NCBI GenBank assembly: GCA_964525815.1
Contig: CAZGJQ010000046.1
Coordinates: 1-15,087 of the forward strand
Reading direction: 5' to 3'
DNA: 15,087 nucleotides
Origin: UBA1049 sp964525815
GTDB lineage: Bacteria; Bacillota; Clostridia; Oscillospirales; CAG-382
Below, piece by piece: positions 7,062 to 13,901 of the stretch. The notes below the pieces were generated by a model. It was not told where the DNA came from. It did no database searches and saw nothing but the letters and a program-made list of their open reading frames with translations. Position 1 is the first letter of the stretch. Each line of letters starts with the position of its first letter. Position numbers and translations under genes: made by a program.

Positions 7062-8396
7062 TCATTTCTGTTCTTTAAGTAATCGCTTACCTAAGCGCAT
7101 TGATTGCAATAAATGCCTGTGCGTCGGGCATACATAGCTACAGGAGCCGCATTCGATGCAGGACAACAAGTCGTATTTCTTCATTCTTTTTATCTCTTTC
7201 TTGTCCGAGGCGGCGGCAAGTATAACCGGCATAAGGCTCATCGGGCAATTATCTATGCACTTACCGCACCTGATACAGGGTCTTGGCTCCTGCAGCTTGG
7301 CTTCCTTTTTACCGAAGGCAAGCACCGCATTTATCTGCTTCATTATCGGAAGACTGTCATCACTGAGCGCCGTACCCATCATAGGTCCGCCGAAGATAAG
7401 CTTTCTGGGCGTTTCGGAATATCCGCCGCAGAACTCTATCAGGTCTCCGATAGAGGTTCCTATCGGTACGATTACATTTTGAGGCTTTTTTATGGCACTG
7501 CCGTCCACGGTAATCCGCTTGCTTATGAGAGGCACTCCCGTCTTAAGGTATTGCGCAAGGAAGGCTATGCTGGTAACATTCATCACCACGCAGCCGACAT
7601 CCAAGGGCAGCTTACCGGGGGGAATCCTCCGTCCCGTACAAGCCCGAACCAGCATTTTCTCCGCTCCCTGCGGGTACTCCGCCTTGAGCGGCATTACCCT
7701 TATCTCATCCCTTGGATTATGCACCTTGTTTTCCGCCATGGACTTAAGCAGCTTAATTGCGTTGGGTTTGTTCTTCTCTACACCGATCATAACCCGGTGA
7801 ACCCCGAGCAGCTCCTTAATAATATAAATACCGGACATAATGCTCCAGGAGTTCTCCAGAATCTCCCTATTATCGCTTGTTATGTAGGGCTCGCATTCTG
7901 CTGCGTTAATCAGCAGGGTGTCTATTTCCTTTTCGGGCGGAACCTTCAGCTTTACATGAGCGGGGAAGCCGGCTCCGCCCAGTCCCACCAAGCCGCTTGC
8001 TCTGACCGCATTCAGAAACTTCTCTTTTGTTTCTGTATCGGGTGGTGTGCAGGCAAAGCTCTCCATAAGACCGTCCGACTCTATAACAACCCCGGGTACG
8101 CTTATGCCCGAAGGTAGAACAAAATCGTCAATATCCTTTACCGTCCCCGAAACGGAGGAATGAATGGGTGCGGACACAAAAGCCTCGCTATCCCCGATTA
8201 TTTGCCCGGCAAGAACCCTCTGCCCGGGCTTCACACAGGGTATACAGGGAGACCCTATATGCTGCTGCATGGGAATCCTGACGAATTCGGGAGGAGGCAT
8301 AATCACGGATTGGGATAGAGCGGTGTTTTTATTATGCGGGATATGCAATCCGCCCTTTGTACCAAAAGGCTTTTTTGGGAATATCGTTGTTTTCAT
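7062..8396 (-). CDS. rnfC: Rnf complex subunit C, NAD/FMN and Fe-S protein
   Basis: Peripheral cytosolic subunit of 444 residues that binds FMN and NAD(H) and carries two [4Fe-4S] clusters. The N-terminal HIPHNKN block, GLGGAGFPAHVKL (138-150, flavin/NADH-binding region) and AECEPYITSDNR (167-177) are typical. The C-terminal ferredoxin part has CIRCGKCIDNCP (C374, C377, C380, C384) and CIECGSCSYVCP (C413, C416, C419, C423). These clusters and the presence of RnfB set this apart from the Nqr complex. CGGAGG lies five bases before the ATG, which overlaps the stop of the upstream Gx gene as ATGA, so the two are translationally coupled. The length is normal. Confidence 0.96.
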   Translation of the reverse strand: MKTTIFPKKPFGTKGGLHIPHNKNTALSQSVIMPPPEFVRIPMQQHIGSPCIPCVKPGQRVLAGQIIGDSEAFVSAPIHSSVSGTVKDIDDFVLPSGISVPGVVIESDGLMESFACTPPDTETKEKFLNAVRASGLVGLGGAGFPAHVKLKVPPEKEIDTLLINAAECEPYITSDNREILENSWSIMSGIYIIKELLGVHRVMIGVEKNKPNAIKLLKSMAENKVHNPRDEIRVMPLKAEYPQGAEKMLVRACTGRRIPPGKLPLDVGCVVMNVTSIAFLAQYLKTGVPLISKRITVDGSAIKKPQNVIVPIGTSIGDLIEFCGGYSETPRKLIFGGPMMGTALSDDSLPIMKQINAVLAFGKKEAKLQEPRPCIRCGKCIDNCPMSLMPVILAAASDKKEIKRMKKYDLLSCIECGSCSYVCPTHRHLLQSMRLGKRLLKEQK

Positions 8397-8896
8397 ACCG
8401 ACCTCCGTTTTTCGGAATACCTGACTAAAAGATACAATATAACGCCCGTTATGCTTCCCGTGGCTACAGAAGCGGTTATTAAAAACGGCAGGTAATAGAA
8501 CACTCCGCTGTTTGTAATAATAGCCGCAACCGTTAACTGGGCGGTGTTATGAGCTGTCGCCGCAATAACGCCGATTCCTATATATCCGGTTCTGCTGTTT
8601 TTTCGGTTGAGCAAGGCTGCCGCAATAGCTGTGCTGACCAGCCCGCCCGTCAAGCTCATAAAAAAAGCGGTAACCCCTCTGGTTGCAAGCACAAACAGCG
8701 CTTTAAGCAGAACAATGGCAAGCGCATTGTAAACGGACAGCGTTTTTGCCGTATACATTGTGATTATGTTAGAGAGCCCAAGCCTTGCGCCGGGCGGCAT
8801 AAACGCCACTGGCGGAAGCAGGCTCTCCGCCGCCGATATTGCTACCGCAAGTGCGGCAAGCAAGGCGTTAAGCGTTAGATTTCTTGGTTTTTTCAT
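8393..8896 (-). CDS. Gx / heptaprenyl diphosphate synthase component I-like membrane protein
   Basis: Membrane protein of 167 residues with about five hydrophobic segments, of the family named heptaprenyl diphosphate synthase component I or Gx transporter. The marks are LNALLAALAVAISAAES at the N-terminus, PPGARLGLSNI (34-44) and the GGLVS and AHNTAQL blocks. The fold resembles small substrate-binding (S) components of ECF transporters. Its biochemical role is not settled. As I recall, the pairing with a NusG_II protein and an ApbE also occurs in flavin-based extracellular electron transfer loci (EetA/EetB), which suggests a part in membrane electron transfer or flavin or quinone handling rather than prenyl synthesis. 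AAAGG lies about 9 bases before the ATG. It is coupled to rnfC by an ATGA overlap, while the gap to the NusG_II gene is long and filled with repeats. Confidence 0.8.
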   Translation of the reverse strand: MKKPRNLTLNALLAALAVAISAAESLLPPVAFMPPGARLGLSNIITMYTAKTLSVYNALAIVLLKALFVLATRGVTAFFMSLTGGLVSTAIAAALLNRKNSRTGYIGIGVIAATAHNTAQLTVAAIITNSGVFYYLPFLITASVATGSITGVILYLLVRYSEKRRSV

Positions 8897-8930
8897 TCGT
8901 CGGTACCTTTATGTATAAGCGATTCTTTTT

Positions 8931-8949
8931 TTAAACAGCAAATGTTTAA
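8931..8949. repeat. AT-rich inverted repeat in the leader of the Gx gene
   Basis: A perfect 7-bp inverted repeat, TTAAACA / TGTTTAA, with a 5-base loop, about 35 bases before the Gx start. On the transcript it would form a weak hairpin followed by an A run, not a terminator. Its function is unknown. Confidence 0.5.
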
Positions 8950-8956
8950 TACGATA

Positions 8957-9006
8957 GCGGAAAAATCCGCATGGGTTTTTCTTTGGTTTAACCTGTTCAA
9001 CCTTTT
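8957..9006. repeat. Structured intergenic repeat, copy A
   Basis: About 88 percent identical to copy B at 9025-9072 by hand alignment (44 of 50 positions, counting two single-base gaps). It holds GCGGA/TCCGC (8957-8970), then a GAAAAA.CC/GGTTTTTC stem (8960-8981, one bulged base) and a near-perfect palindrome GGTTTAAC-CT-GTTCAACC (8985-9002, one mismatch). It lies in the mRNA between the NusG_II and Gx genes. Confidence 0.8.
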
Positions 9007-9024
9007 ACTGCATTCTATCCGAGA

Positions 9025-9072
9025 GCGGAAAAACCGATAGGTTTTTCTTTGGTTGAACTTGTTCAACCTGTT
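9025..9072. repeat. Structured intergenic repeat, copy B, overlapping a stop codon
   Basis: The second copy of the element. It contains a perfect inverted repeat GAAAAACC-GATA-GGTTTTTC (9028-9047) and a perfect palindrome GGTTGAAC-TT-GTTCAACC (9051-9068). The TGA stop of the NusG_II gene (9063-9065, minus strand) lies inside this palindrome, so the repeat forms the end of that reading frame. No further copy is visible in the window. Confidence 0.8.
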
Positions 9073-9422
9073 TTCGCATCAAACTCAGCGTTACCGCCCT
9101 CAATCCTAATGCTCACCCGCTGCGGAATACACACTACGGTTTGACCGACCCTGTTTATTCTGCCGCTCCTCACGCAGCTCTTTGTCGGACACTCGGATTC
9201 CGCAAGATAGGCACCGTTTTTATCAACGACAATTACCGTTCCGTTTAAATGTATAATCCGCTCCTCGTTTTCTTCCAATGACATATAGTAAATTTCGGTA
9301 TACAAATCACCGTTATATTCTATACGAACCCTGCTGCCTTCACCCTTGTCGTTTATAATAAAGAAAAACGCCGCTAACCCCAAAAGGCAAAGAATAATAA
9401 CGACATCCCTAAGCCTAATCAT
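9063..9422 (-). CDS. Membrane-anchored NusG domain II protein
   Basis: Small protein of 119 residues with one N-terminal helix (about 7-23) and an outside-facing domain of the NusG_II family; it is not the transcription factor NusG. Conserved features are VDKNGAYLAE, CPTKSCVRSG (C78 and C83 by my count) and the VCIPQRV block with a third cysteine. The role is not established. Members are found beside ApbE, Gx and Rnf genes in Firmicutes, and I infer an electron-transfer or assembly function at the outer membrane face. The ATG overlaps the apbE stop as ATGA, with GAGG 10 bases upstream. Its last codon and TGA lie inside structured repeat copy B, so the C-terminus may have been reset by the repeat. 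Confidence 0.82.
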   Translation of the reverse strand: MIRLRDVVIILCLLGLAAFFFIINDKGEGSRVRIEYNGDLYTEIYYMSLEENEERIIHLNGTVIVVDKNGAYLAESECPTKSCVRSGRINRVGQTVVCIPQRVSIRIEGGNAEFDAKTG

Positions 9423-10423
9423 ATATAATCAACCTCAAAATCAGAATAAACGGTCGCTTTCTCCTTCAACCCTTCGGTAATAGCTACTTTTTTATTATTT
9501 TTTACAAATATCGCCTCCGCTCCGTATTTATCGAGCAAAGGAAGGCTGTCCTCTATTCCCAAAACAAAGCAGGCAGTGGAAAGCATATCGCTGAGCATAC
9601 CGTTATCGCAAAAAACACTGACCGAAATTAATTCGTTTTCCACCGGGTACCCGGTCTTAGGGTTTAAAATATGGTGGTAACGCACCGAGTTCTCAATAAA
9701 GTACTTCTCGTAGCTTCCGGAGGTTGAGACAAAACCGCCTTCCGCTTCTATTCCCGCGAAAATATCATTTGTGTTAGAGGAAAAGGGGTTCCTTATGCCC
9801 ACCCGAAAAAACTCGCCGTCCGGCTTAACTCCGTGGATGCCTATGCTTCCTCCGACCGCAATTATACCGCTTGCTCCCGCTTTTTTGTAAGCCTCCACCG
9901 CTAAGTCACAGGCGTAGCCCTTACCGACCGCACCTAAATCAACGCTTATTTCTTCTAAGAGCTTAACAGTGTTGTCCTCGCCTAAAAGGATGTTTTTGTA
10001 TCCCGTTTTTTCTAAAACGGCATTTATGGCTTGTCTTTCCGGAACAGAAGGGTTTTGGTTCTCAAAGTCCCATAAATCGGTCAGCAAAAGCAATGAAATG
10101 TCAAAAAAGCCGTCTGTTTCACCGCAAAATTCGACAATTCGATACAATATGTTGTATGTTTGCGTATCGAATACTGCTGTTTTTTCCTTATTTAGTAAGG
10201 ATATATATGAATTACCAATTTTAGCGGAAATATTTAAATCCGCTTTTATTATGTCCGATTTTACGGACTCCAAAAGTGCTTTATCCGCATTATAAACGGT
10301 TTGCTCTATGTATGAGCCCATAGCAAAAAAACCGTCGGTCTGCTTTGCATCGCTGCAGCCTGTAATTACAACCGCAAACGCAAAGAATATTATTAACGCA
10401 GCTACTCTTTTATATAATCTCAT
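9419..10423 (-). CDS. apbE: FAD:protein FMN transferase ApbE, lipoprotein
   Basis: Extracytoplasmic, Mg-dependent enzyme that transfers FMN from FAD to threonine in SGAT-type motifs; RnfG and RnfD of the same operon are the obvious clients. From the chosen start it has 334 residues. A signal sequence ends in the lipobox ITGC (C23). Family motifs follow: FFAMGSYIEQ, SVDLGAVGKGYACD, AVGGSIGIHG, VSTSGSYEKYF, HHILNPKTGYP and SDMLSTACFVLG, the last with the metal-binding Asp. In-frame starts at 10453 (TTG) and 10444 (ATG) would add residues before the signal sequence and lack a good ribosome binding site. The ATG at 10423 has CAGGTAA 10 bases upstream and gives a normal lipoprotein signal. It is the first gene of the operon, behind the promoter at 10478-10506, and overlaps the next gene by 4 bases. 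Confidence 0.95.
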   Translation of the reverse strand: MRLYKRVAALIIFFAFAVVITGCSDAKQTDGFFAMGSYIEQTVYNADKALLESVKSDIIKADLNISAKIGNSYISLLNKEKTAVFDTQTYNILYRIVEFCGETDGFFDISLLLLTDLWDFENQNPSVPERQAINAVLEKTGYKNILLGEDNTVKLLEEISVDLGAVGKGYACDLAVEAYKKAGASGIIAVGGSIGIHGVKPDGEFFRVGIRNPFSSNTNDIFAGIEAEGGFVSTSGSYEKYFIENSVRYHHILNPKTGYPVENELISVSVFCDNGMLSDMLSTACFVLGIEDSLPLLDKYGAEAIFVKNNKKVAITEGLKEKATVYSDFEVDYI

Positions 10424-10433
10424 AGAACAATTA

Positions 10434-10437
10434 CCTG
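10434..10437 (-). promoter_or_regulatory. Ribosome binding site supporting the apbE ATG at 10423
   Basis: CAGG on the minus strand, 10 bases before the ATG. Modest strength, but the only candidate among three possible starts, and it agrees with the lipoprotein signal length. Confidence 0.45.
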
Positions 10438-10477
10438 CCACCATAAAAATCAATTCGCTTACAGCAATTATGTATAT

Positions 10478-10506
10478 ATAATATCACTAATCAGAGCTTA
10501 TTTCAA
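10478..10506 (-). promoter_or_regulatory. Promoter of the apbE-rnf operon
   Basis: A -35 box TTGAAA (10501-10506), a 17-base spacer and a -10 box TATTAT (10478-10483) lie on the minus strand. The expected start is near 10471, about 48 bases before the apbE ATG. I see no leader structure resembling a riboswitch. It is divergent from the hydrolase promoter about 65 bases away. Confidence 0.75.
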
Positions 10507-10569
10507 TATCTAAAAAAATATATGCCGCTTGATTGATTCATATAAATTATCTTTTTTGTGAAAAAAGGG

Positions 10570-10599
10570 TTGCCTTAGAGCTATGTTTGGTAGTACAAT
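10570..10599 (+). promoter_or_regulatory. Promoter of the serine hydrolase gene
   Basis: TTGCCT (10570-10575), an 18-base spacer and TACAAT (10594-10599). The expected start near 10606 leaves a short leader that holds the strong AAGGAG (10621-10626). An A/T hairpin, CTTTTTT-GTG-AAAAAAG (10551-10567), sits just upstream. Confidence 0.55.
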
Positions 10600-10634
10600 G
10601 CAAATATTAAAAATACCGAAAAGGAGATTGCATC

Positions 10635-12035
10635 GTGAACAACATAAGACTGTCGGAGGGCGTTAACACCGGTGCGCTTTGTGATTTTATAAAGGAATGC
10701 CATTTAAACGGCACATATATACGCACCTTCAGCTGTGTAAAAAACGACCGGCTTTTAGCTTCTGCTGCAATAGAGCCCTATACTTTTTCCGATAAATCGC
10801 TGATTTATTCGCTTTCGAAATCCTTCACCTCGATATGTGTCGGAATAGCCCAATCGGAGGGGCTGCTGAGCATCGAAGAAAAGATTGTGGATGTCTTCCC
10901 GGATAAGCTGCCCGAGCAGGTAAGCGAAAACCTGTCGCAAATGCGCATAAAGGACTGCCTGTGCATGACAAGCGGACATGACGCCTGCATCATGAGCAGA
11001 ATAATGCATGAGCCGGACACGATAAAGTCGTTTCTCGCCTATCCGGTTAAGCACACTCCCGGAGCCACCTTTGTATACAGCACCGCCGCAACCTATATAT
11101 GCGGTGCGGCGCTTGAGCGCAGGAGCGGAATGCAGCTTGTTGACTATCTTTATGAGAAGGTGCTGATGCATCTGGATGTAGAAAAGCCCAAGTGGGCACG
11201 CTGTGCGGACGGTAGCTGCAAAGGGGGCACGGGGCTATATCTCTCCGGAGACGATATTATAAGGTTCGGTATAATACTGCGGGACGGCGGTGTTTATAAC
11301 GGAAAACGCATAGTTTCGGAGGAATGGATAAATACCGCCTCAAGCGTCCACTCAACCGCTCAGGAAAACGGCACCCCCGACTGGACGGCAGGCTACGGCT
11401 ATCAGTTCTGGATGAACGCAAAGGAGGGTTTTAGGGGAGACGGCGCATATGGTCAGCTGTGTATGGTTTTTCCGGAGCGTAATATGGTGTTTACCATGCT
11501 GTGCGAATCCACTAATATGCAAAAAGAGGTTGAGCTTGTGTATGAGCTCCTCGACAAAATAGAAAAGGCGGACAGCAGCCGCCTTGATGAATTGGAGGAT
11601 ATTACAGAGAATCTGTATAAACCGAAAAAAAGCACCGCTCCTCAGAGCAAGCTTAATTTCAAAGCAAAAAAGAACATCGCAGGCATTAAAGCAGTCACCC
11701 TTGAACCAAAGGGAGAAAGCATTGCATTAACGCTTGACTGCGATTACGGATTGCAAAAAATCGAATGCGGCAACGGTGTTTACATAAACAATATTCTAAT
11801 GCTGCAAAACCTTAACCCCGCTATCTATAACGACCATATCTACGATGCTCCCGAGGCGGTAAATGTTTTTGCTTCCTTCGTTTATGACGGAAAAAAAGTA
11901 TGCGTAACCCTGCGGCACAAGGATACTCCGCATGTTCAGGTCTGGTGCTTTGATACCGATTCCGGTGAATGGAGCTTCTCTCTCCGCACAGGTGTGCTGA
12001 ACGAGAAAATCAAGCAAATTGAGCTGATAAAATAA
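10635..12035 (+). CDS. Cytosolic serine hydrolase, class C beta-lactamase fold
   Basis: A 466-residue protein of the beta-lactamase/esterase family (PBP-like serine hydrolases). YSLSKSFTS gives the SxxK motif (nucleophile S59, base K62). Y148-S-T corresponds to the usual YxN motif with Thr in place of Asn. GGTGLYLSGDDIIRFG (197-212) and RGDGAYGQ (267-274, in place of KTG or HxG) follow. The C-terminal 130 or so residues form a separate beta-rich extension that I do not recognise. No signal peptide is seen, so a cytosolic esterase, amidase or peptidase is more likely than a cell-wall enzyme. The start is GTG, with AAGGAG 8 bases upstream. It is a single gene with its own promoter and a hairpin after it. 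The substrate is unknown. Confidence 0.85.
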   Translation: MNNIRLSEGVNTGALCDFIKECHLNGTYIRTFSCVKNDRLLASAAIEPYTFSDKSLIYSLSKSFTSICVGIAQSEGLLSIEEKIVDVFPDKLPEQVSENLSQMRIKDCLCMTSGHDACIMSRIMHEPDTIKSFLAYPVKHTPGATFVYSTAATYICGAALERRSGMQLVDYLYEKVLMHLDVEKPKWARCADGSCKGGTGLYLSGDDIIRFGIILRDGGVYNGKRIVSEEWINTASSVHSTAQENGTPDWTAGYGYQFWMNAKEGFRGDGAYGQLCMVFPERNMVFTMLCESTNMQKEVELVYELLDKIEKADSSRLDELEDITENLYKPKKSTAPQSKLNFKAKKNIAGIKAVTLEPKGESIALTLDCDYGLQKIECGNGVYINNILMLQNLNPAIYNDHIYDAPEAVNVFASFVYDGKKVCVTLRHKDTPHVQVWCFDTDSGEWSFSLRTGVLNEKIKQIELIK

Positions 12036-12045
12036 TTTAATAACA

Positions 12046-12080
12046 AGAGCTTCCGGTGCATTGCTGTTGCCGGAAGCTCT
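12046..12080. terminator. Hairpin between convergent hydrolase and serpin genes
   Basis: A perfect 11-bp stem, AGAGCTTCCGG (12046-12056) with CCGGAAGCTCT (12070-12080), and a 13-base loop. The following T tracts are poor on both strands, so termination may be weak or the hairpin may act mainly in 3'-end stability. It lies between two stop codons. Confidence 0.65.
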
Positions 12081-12094
12081 GTGTATTTATACTA

Positions 12095-13369
12095 TCATTC
12101 CTCTATGCTCGTTACCGTTCCGATAAAAACGGGAAGGCTGGTGGAATTGTCTATTATCGCATACAGAAAAGGTCTGTCCAGTTTTACGATTTTGGGTTCC
12201 ACATAAGCCTCGTCCCGCATCTCCACCTTTGTAACCGCACCTGCTTTTGTTCCTAACTCATCCACCGAAATGAAGGTCTTGTGCAGCACCTCACCTATAT
12301 AGATATTGCCTCTTGAGGATCTGCCCAGTCTGCCGAAATCCGCAGCCGTAGGATTAAAAGCCTCCGGTATACCAAGCTCCTTAAGCGCATCGTTCATTGT
12401 GATTTTATAGTCATAGCTGAACTTAGGCAGGGTAGCGCTGACAAGAGCGTCCTGCGATTCCTTAATGATATTCAAAAAGCTCTCGCCGGTCAGAGAAGCA
12501 ATGTAATCCTTCAAACCGACCTCCTCGTTGGGAAGCAGAGCGACAAGGCTGTAATTGTCGTTTGCATAGGGCTTAATAAATCCCTTAGACCTATTGTCCT
12601 CCAGATAAACGCCTTCCTCCGACCACATGAAGTCAACCGTCTGCTTTGCTCCGTCAAGGGCTGTAAATTCGCCGCTGCTTACATTTGCCTTGTTGTAGAC
12701 GGTTTCCCACTCGGCGTCAAACACAATGGCGTTGATAAGATACATAACCGCGTCGTCTCTGATTTCCTCCAGAATCTTATCTATCATGCCGTCCGTGTTT
12801 TCCTTGACCCAGCTGTTTATATCCTCCAGCGTCTGATTGTCAAAGGGTGACTTATACGCATCTGCGGCATAGTAGTCGGCGTTTTTCTGTAAGAAGACCT
12901 TTTCCACGGTCAGTCGGTTCTCGTCGTCCCGGAACCAGATTGAATTTGCTATGGTAAACCTTGCCTTCTCCTCGCTGGGAAGGCTTTTTACATATCCGTA
13001 CAGATATTCGTTAAGCTCGTCAAGCGGGATGTCCCCGCCCAGCAGAGTCTCCATTTGTGCCAGAGTATTATTGTCCGCTCCGTTTGCGGTCATTGAGAGG
13101 GCAAGTAATACGGACAGCGGACTTATCAATGAATTCTCGCCCTGTGTTACGGTATTTTTGAAAAGCTCAATCGAAAAATCCGCCGCATTTGCAACAAACC
13201 TCTCGTCCGCACTCCTTCCCGTTACTTCATTGGCGGAAATACCCTCCATGATGTTGTCCGCCTCGACCTCCATTGTTACGGCGGAGCAGGCGGTCAGGTT
13301 AAAGGTCAGCGCTGTTGAAATAAAAAGGACAAGAAGCACGGTTATAATCTGCCTTTTTTTAATTTTCAT
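12095..13369 (-). CDS. Serpin, lipoprotein serine protease inhibitor
   Basis: A 424-residue serpin exported as a lipoprotein: signal sequence with lipobox LTAC (C28), then a full serpin fold from about residue 58. Marks include NSLISPLSVLLALSMTANGA, the NAIVFDAEW block, the HKTFISVDELGTKAG hinge and DRPFLYAI near the C-terminus. The reactive loop runs about 371-398. Counting from E371 as P17 puts P1 at E387 and P1' at A388, although the loop is about two residues longer than in antitrypsin, so P1 may shift. The hinge has small residues at P12-P10, which fits an inhibitory serpin. Serpins of gut clostridia such as Eubacterium siraeum (siropins) inhibit host proteases, and a similar defensive role is inferred. 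AAGGA lies 7 bases before the ATG. A TATAAT at 13395-13400 lacks a good -35 box. Confidence 0.93.
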   Translation of the reverse strand: MKIKKRQIITVLLVLFISTALTFNLTACSAVTMEVEADNIMEGISANEVTGRSADERFVANAADFSIELFKNTVTQGENSLISPLSVLLALSMTANGADNNTLAQMETLLGGDIPLDELNEYLYGYVKSLPSEEKARFTIANSIWFRDDENRLTVEKVFLQKNADYYAADAYKSPFDNQTLEDINSWVKENTDGMIDKILEEIRDDAVMYLINAIVFDAEWETVYNKANVSSGEFTALDGAKQTVDFMWSEEGVYLEDNRSKGFIKPYANDNYSLVALLPNEEVGLKDYIASLTGESFLNIIKESQDALVSATLPKFSYDYKITMNDALKELGIPEAFNPTAADFGRLGRSSRGNIYIGEVLHKTFISVDELGTKAGAVTKVEMRDEAYVEPKIVKLDRPFLYAIIDNSTSLPVFIGTVTSIEE

Positions 13370-13416
13370 TCAGATTCCTTCCCTTCTTTGGCTTATTATA
13401 TGCTTATATGTGTTAT

Positions 13417-13898
13417 TTACTTATGATACCGTTTACCCGCAATAATGGTGAACGCTCTGTATACCTGCTCGGAAAGAATCGGTCGCATCAGACGGTGCGG
13501 AAAGGTCATGTCCGACACCGAAAGTAAAAAATCGCATTCTTTTTCAGACCCTCGTCCAATCCGTGGCTGCTGCCTATTATAAAAACAATATCCGAGAATT
13601 CTCTGAGCTTATCTTCTATAAGACCGGAGAACCCCTCGCTGCTCAGCCTTTTACCCTCCACGCACAACGCAATCGAAAAGCAACGCTTGGGCAAGAACTG
13701 CCGAATCCTCTCAGCCTCGTTTTTAAGGGCTTTTCCCACAAGGACGGCATTATCCTCGTTGTCGGGCAGCCTTTCCTCTTTTATCAATACCGTCTTATAA
13801 GTACAAAAGGACTTCAGCCGCTTTATATACTCCCTCTCCGCTTTAAGCAGAAAGTCCTCCTTTGTATCCCCGGCATGCAAAACAGTAATATTGGGCAT
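13417..13898 (-). pseudogene. rlmH: RlmH, 23S rRNA pseudouridine-1915 methyltransferase, frameshifted
   Basis: SPOUT methyltransferase that methylates m3-pseudouridine 1915 in 23S rRNA, normally near 159 residues. The frame opened by the ATG at 13898 gives a good N-terminus (EYIKRLKSF, CVEGKRLSSEGFS, FIIGSSHGLDEGLKK) but ends after 130 residues at 13506. A shift by one base at the run of six T (minus strand, 13526-13531) restores the expected C-terminus: LLSVSDMTFPHRLMR, then LSEQVYRAF and KRYHK, with a stop at 13417, for about 160 residues. The lost part forms the knot and cofactor site, so the 130-residue product should be inactive. The cause may be a real mutation, a sequencing error at the homopolymer, or recoding. 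AAAGG lies 7 bases before the ATG. The flavin-reductase-family gene stops 3 bases upstream. Confidence 0.88.
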
Positions 13899-13901
13899 TA
13901 G

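Noticed and set aside
7113..8117. A 334-codon open frame on the plus strand
   Set aside because: It lies opposite rnfC, whose motifs are unmistakable, and its product resembles no family. It is a shadow of the coding strand.
2299..8396. Nqr (sodium-pumping NADH:quinone reductase) instead of Rnf
   Set aside because: The RnfB polyferredoxin is present, the RnfC form has two [4Fe-4S] motifs, and no NqrF or NqrA is seen.
8900..9062. An intrinsic terminator or attenuator between the NusG_II and Gx genes
   Set aside because: The stems are weak, with the T runs inside the stem and GC-containing sequence after them. Structured repeats are a better description.
13395..13400. A promoter for the serpin gene at TATAAT
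   Set aside because: At 17 bases upstream the -35 region reads TAAGTA, a poor match, and no extended -10 motif is present.
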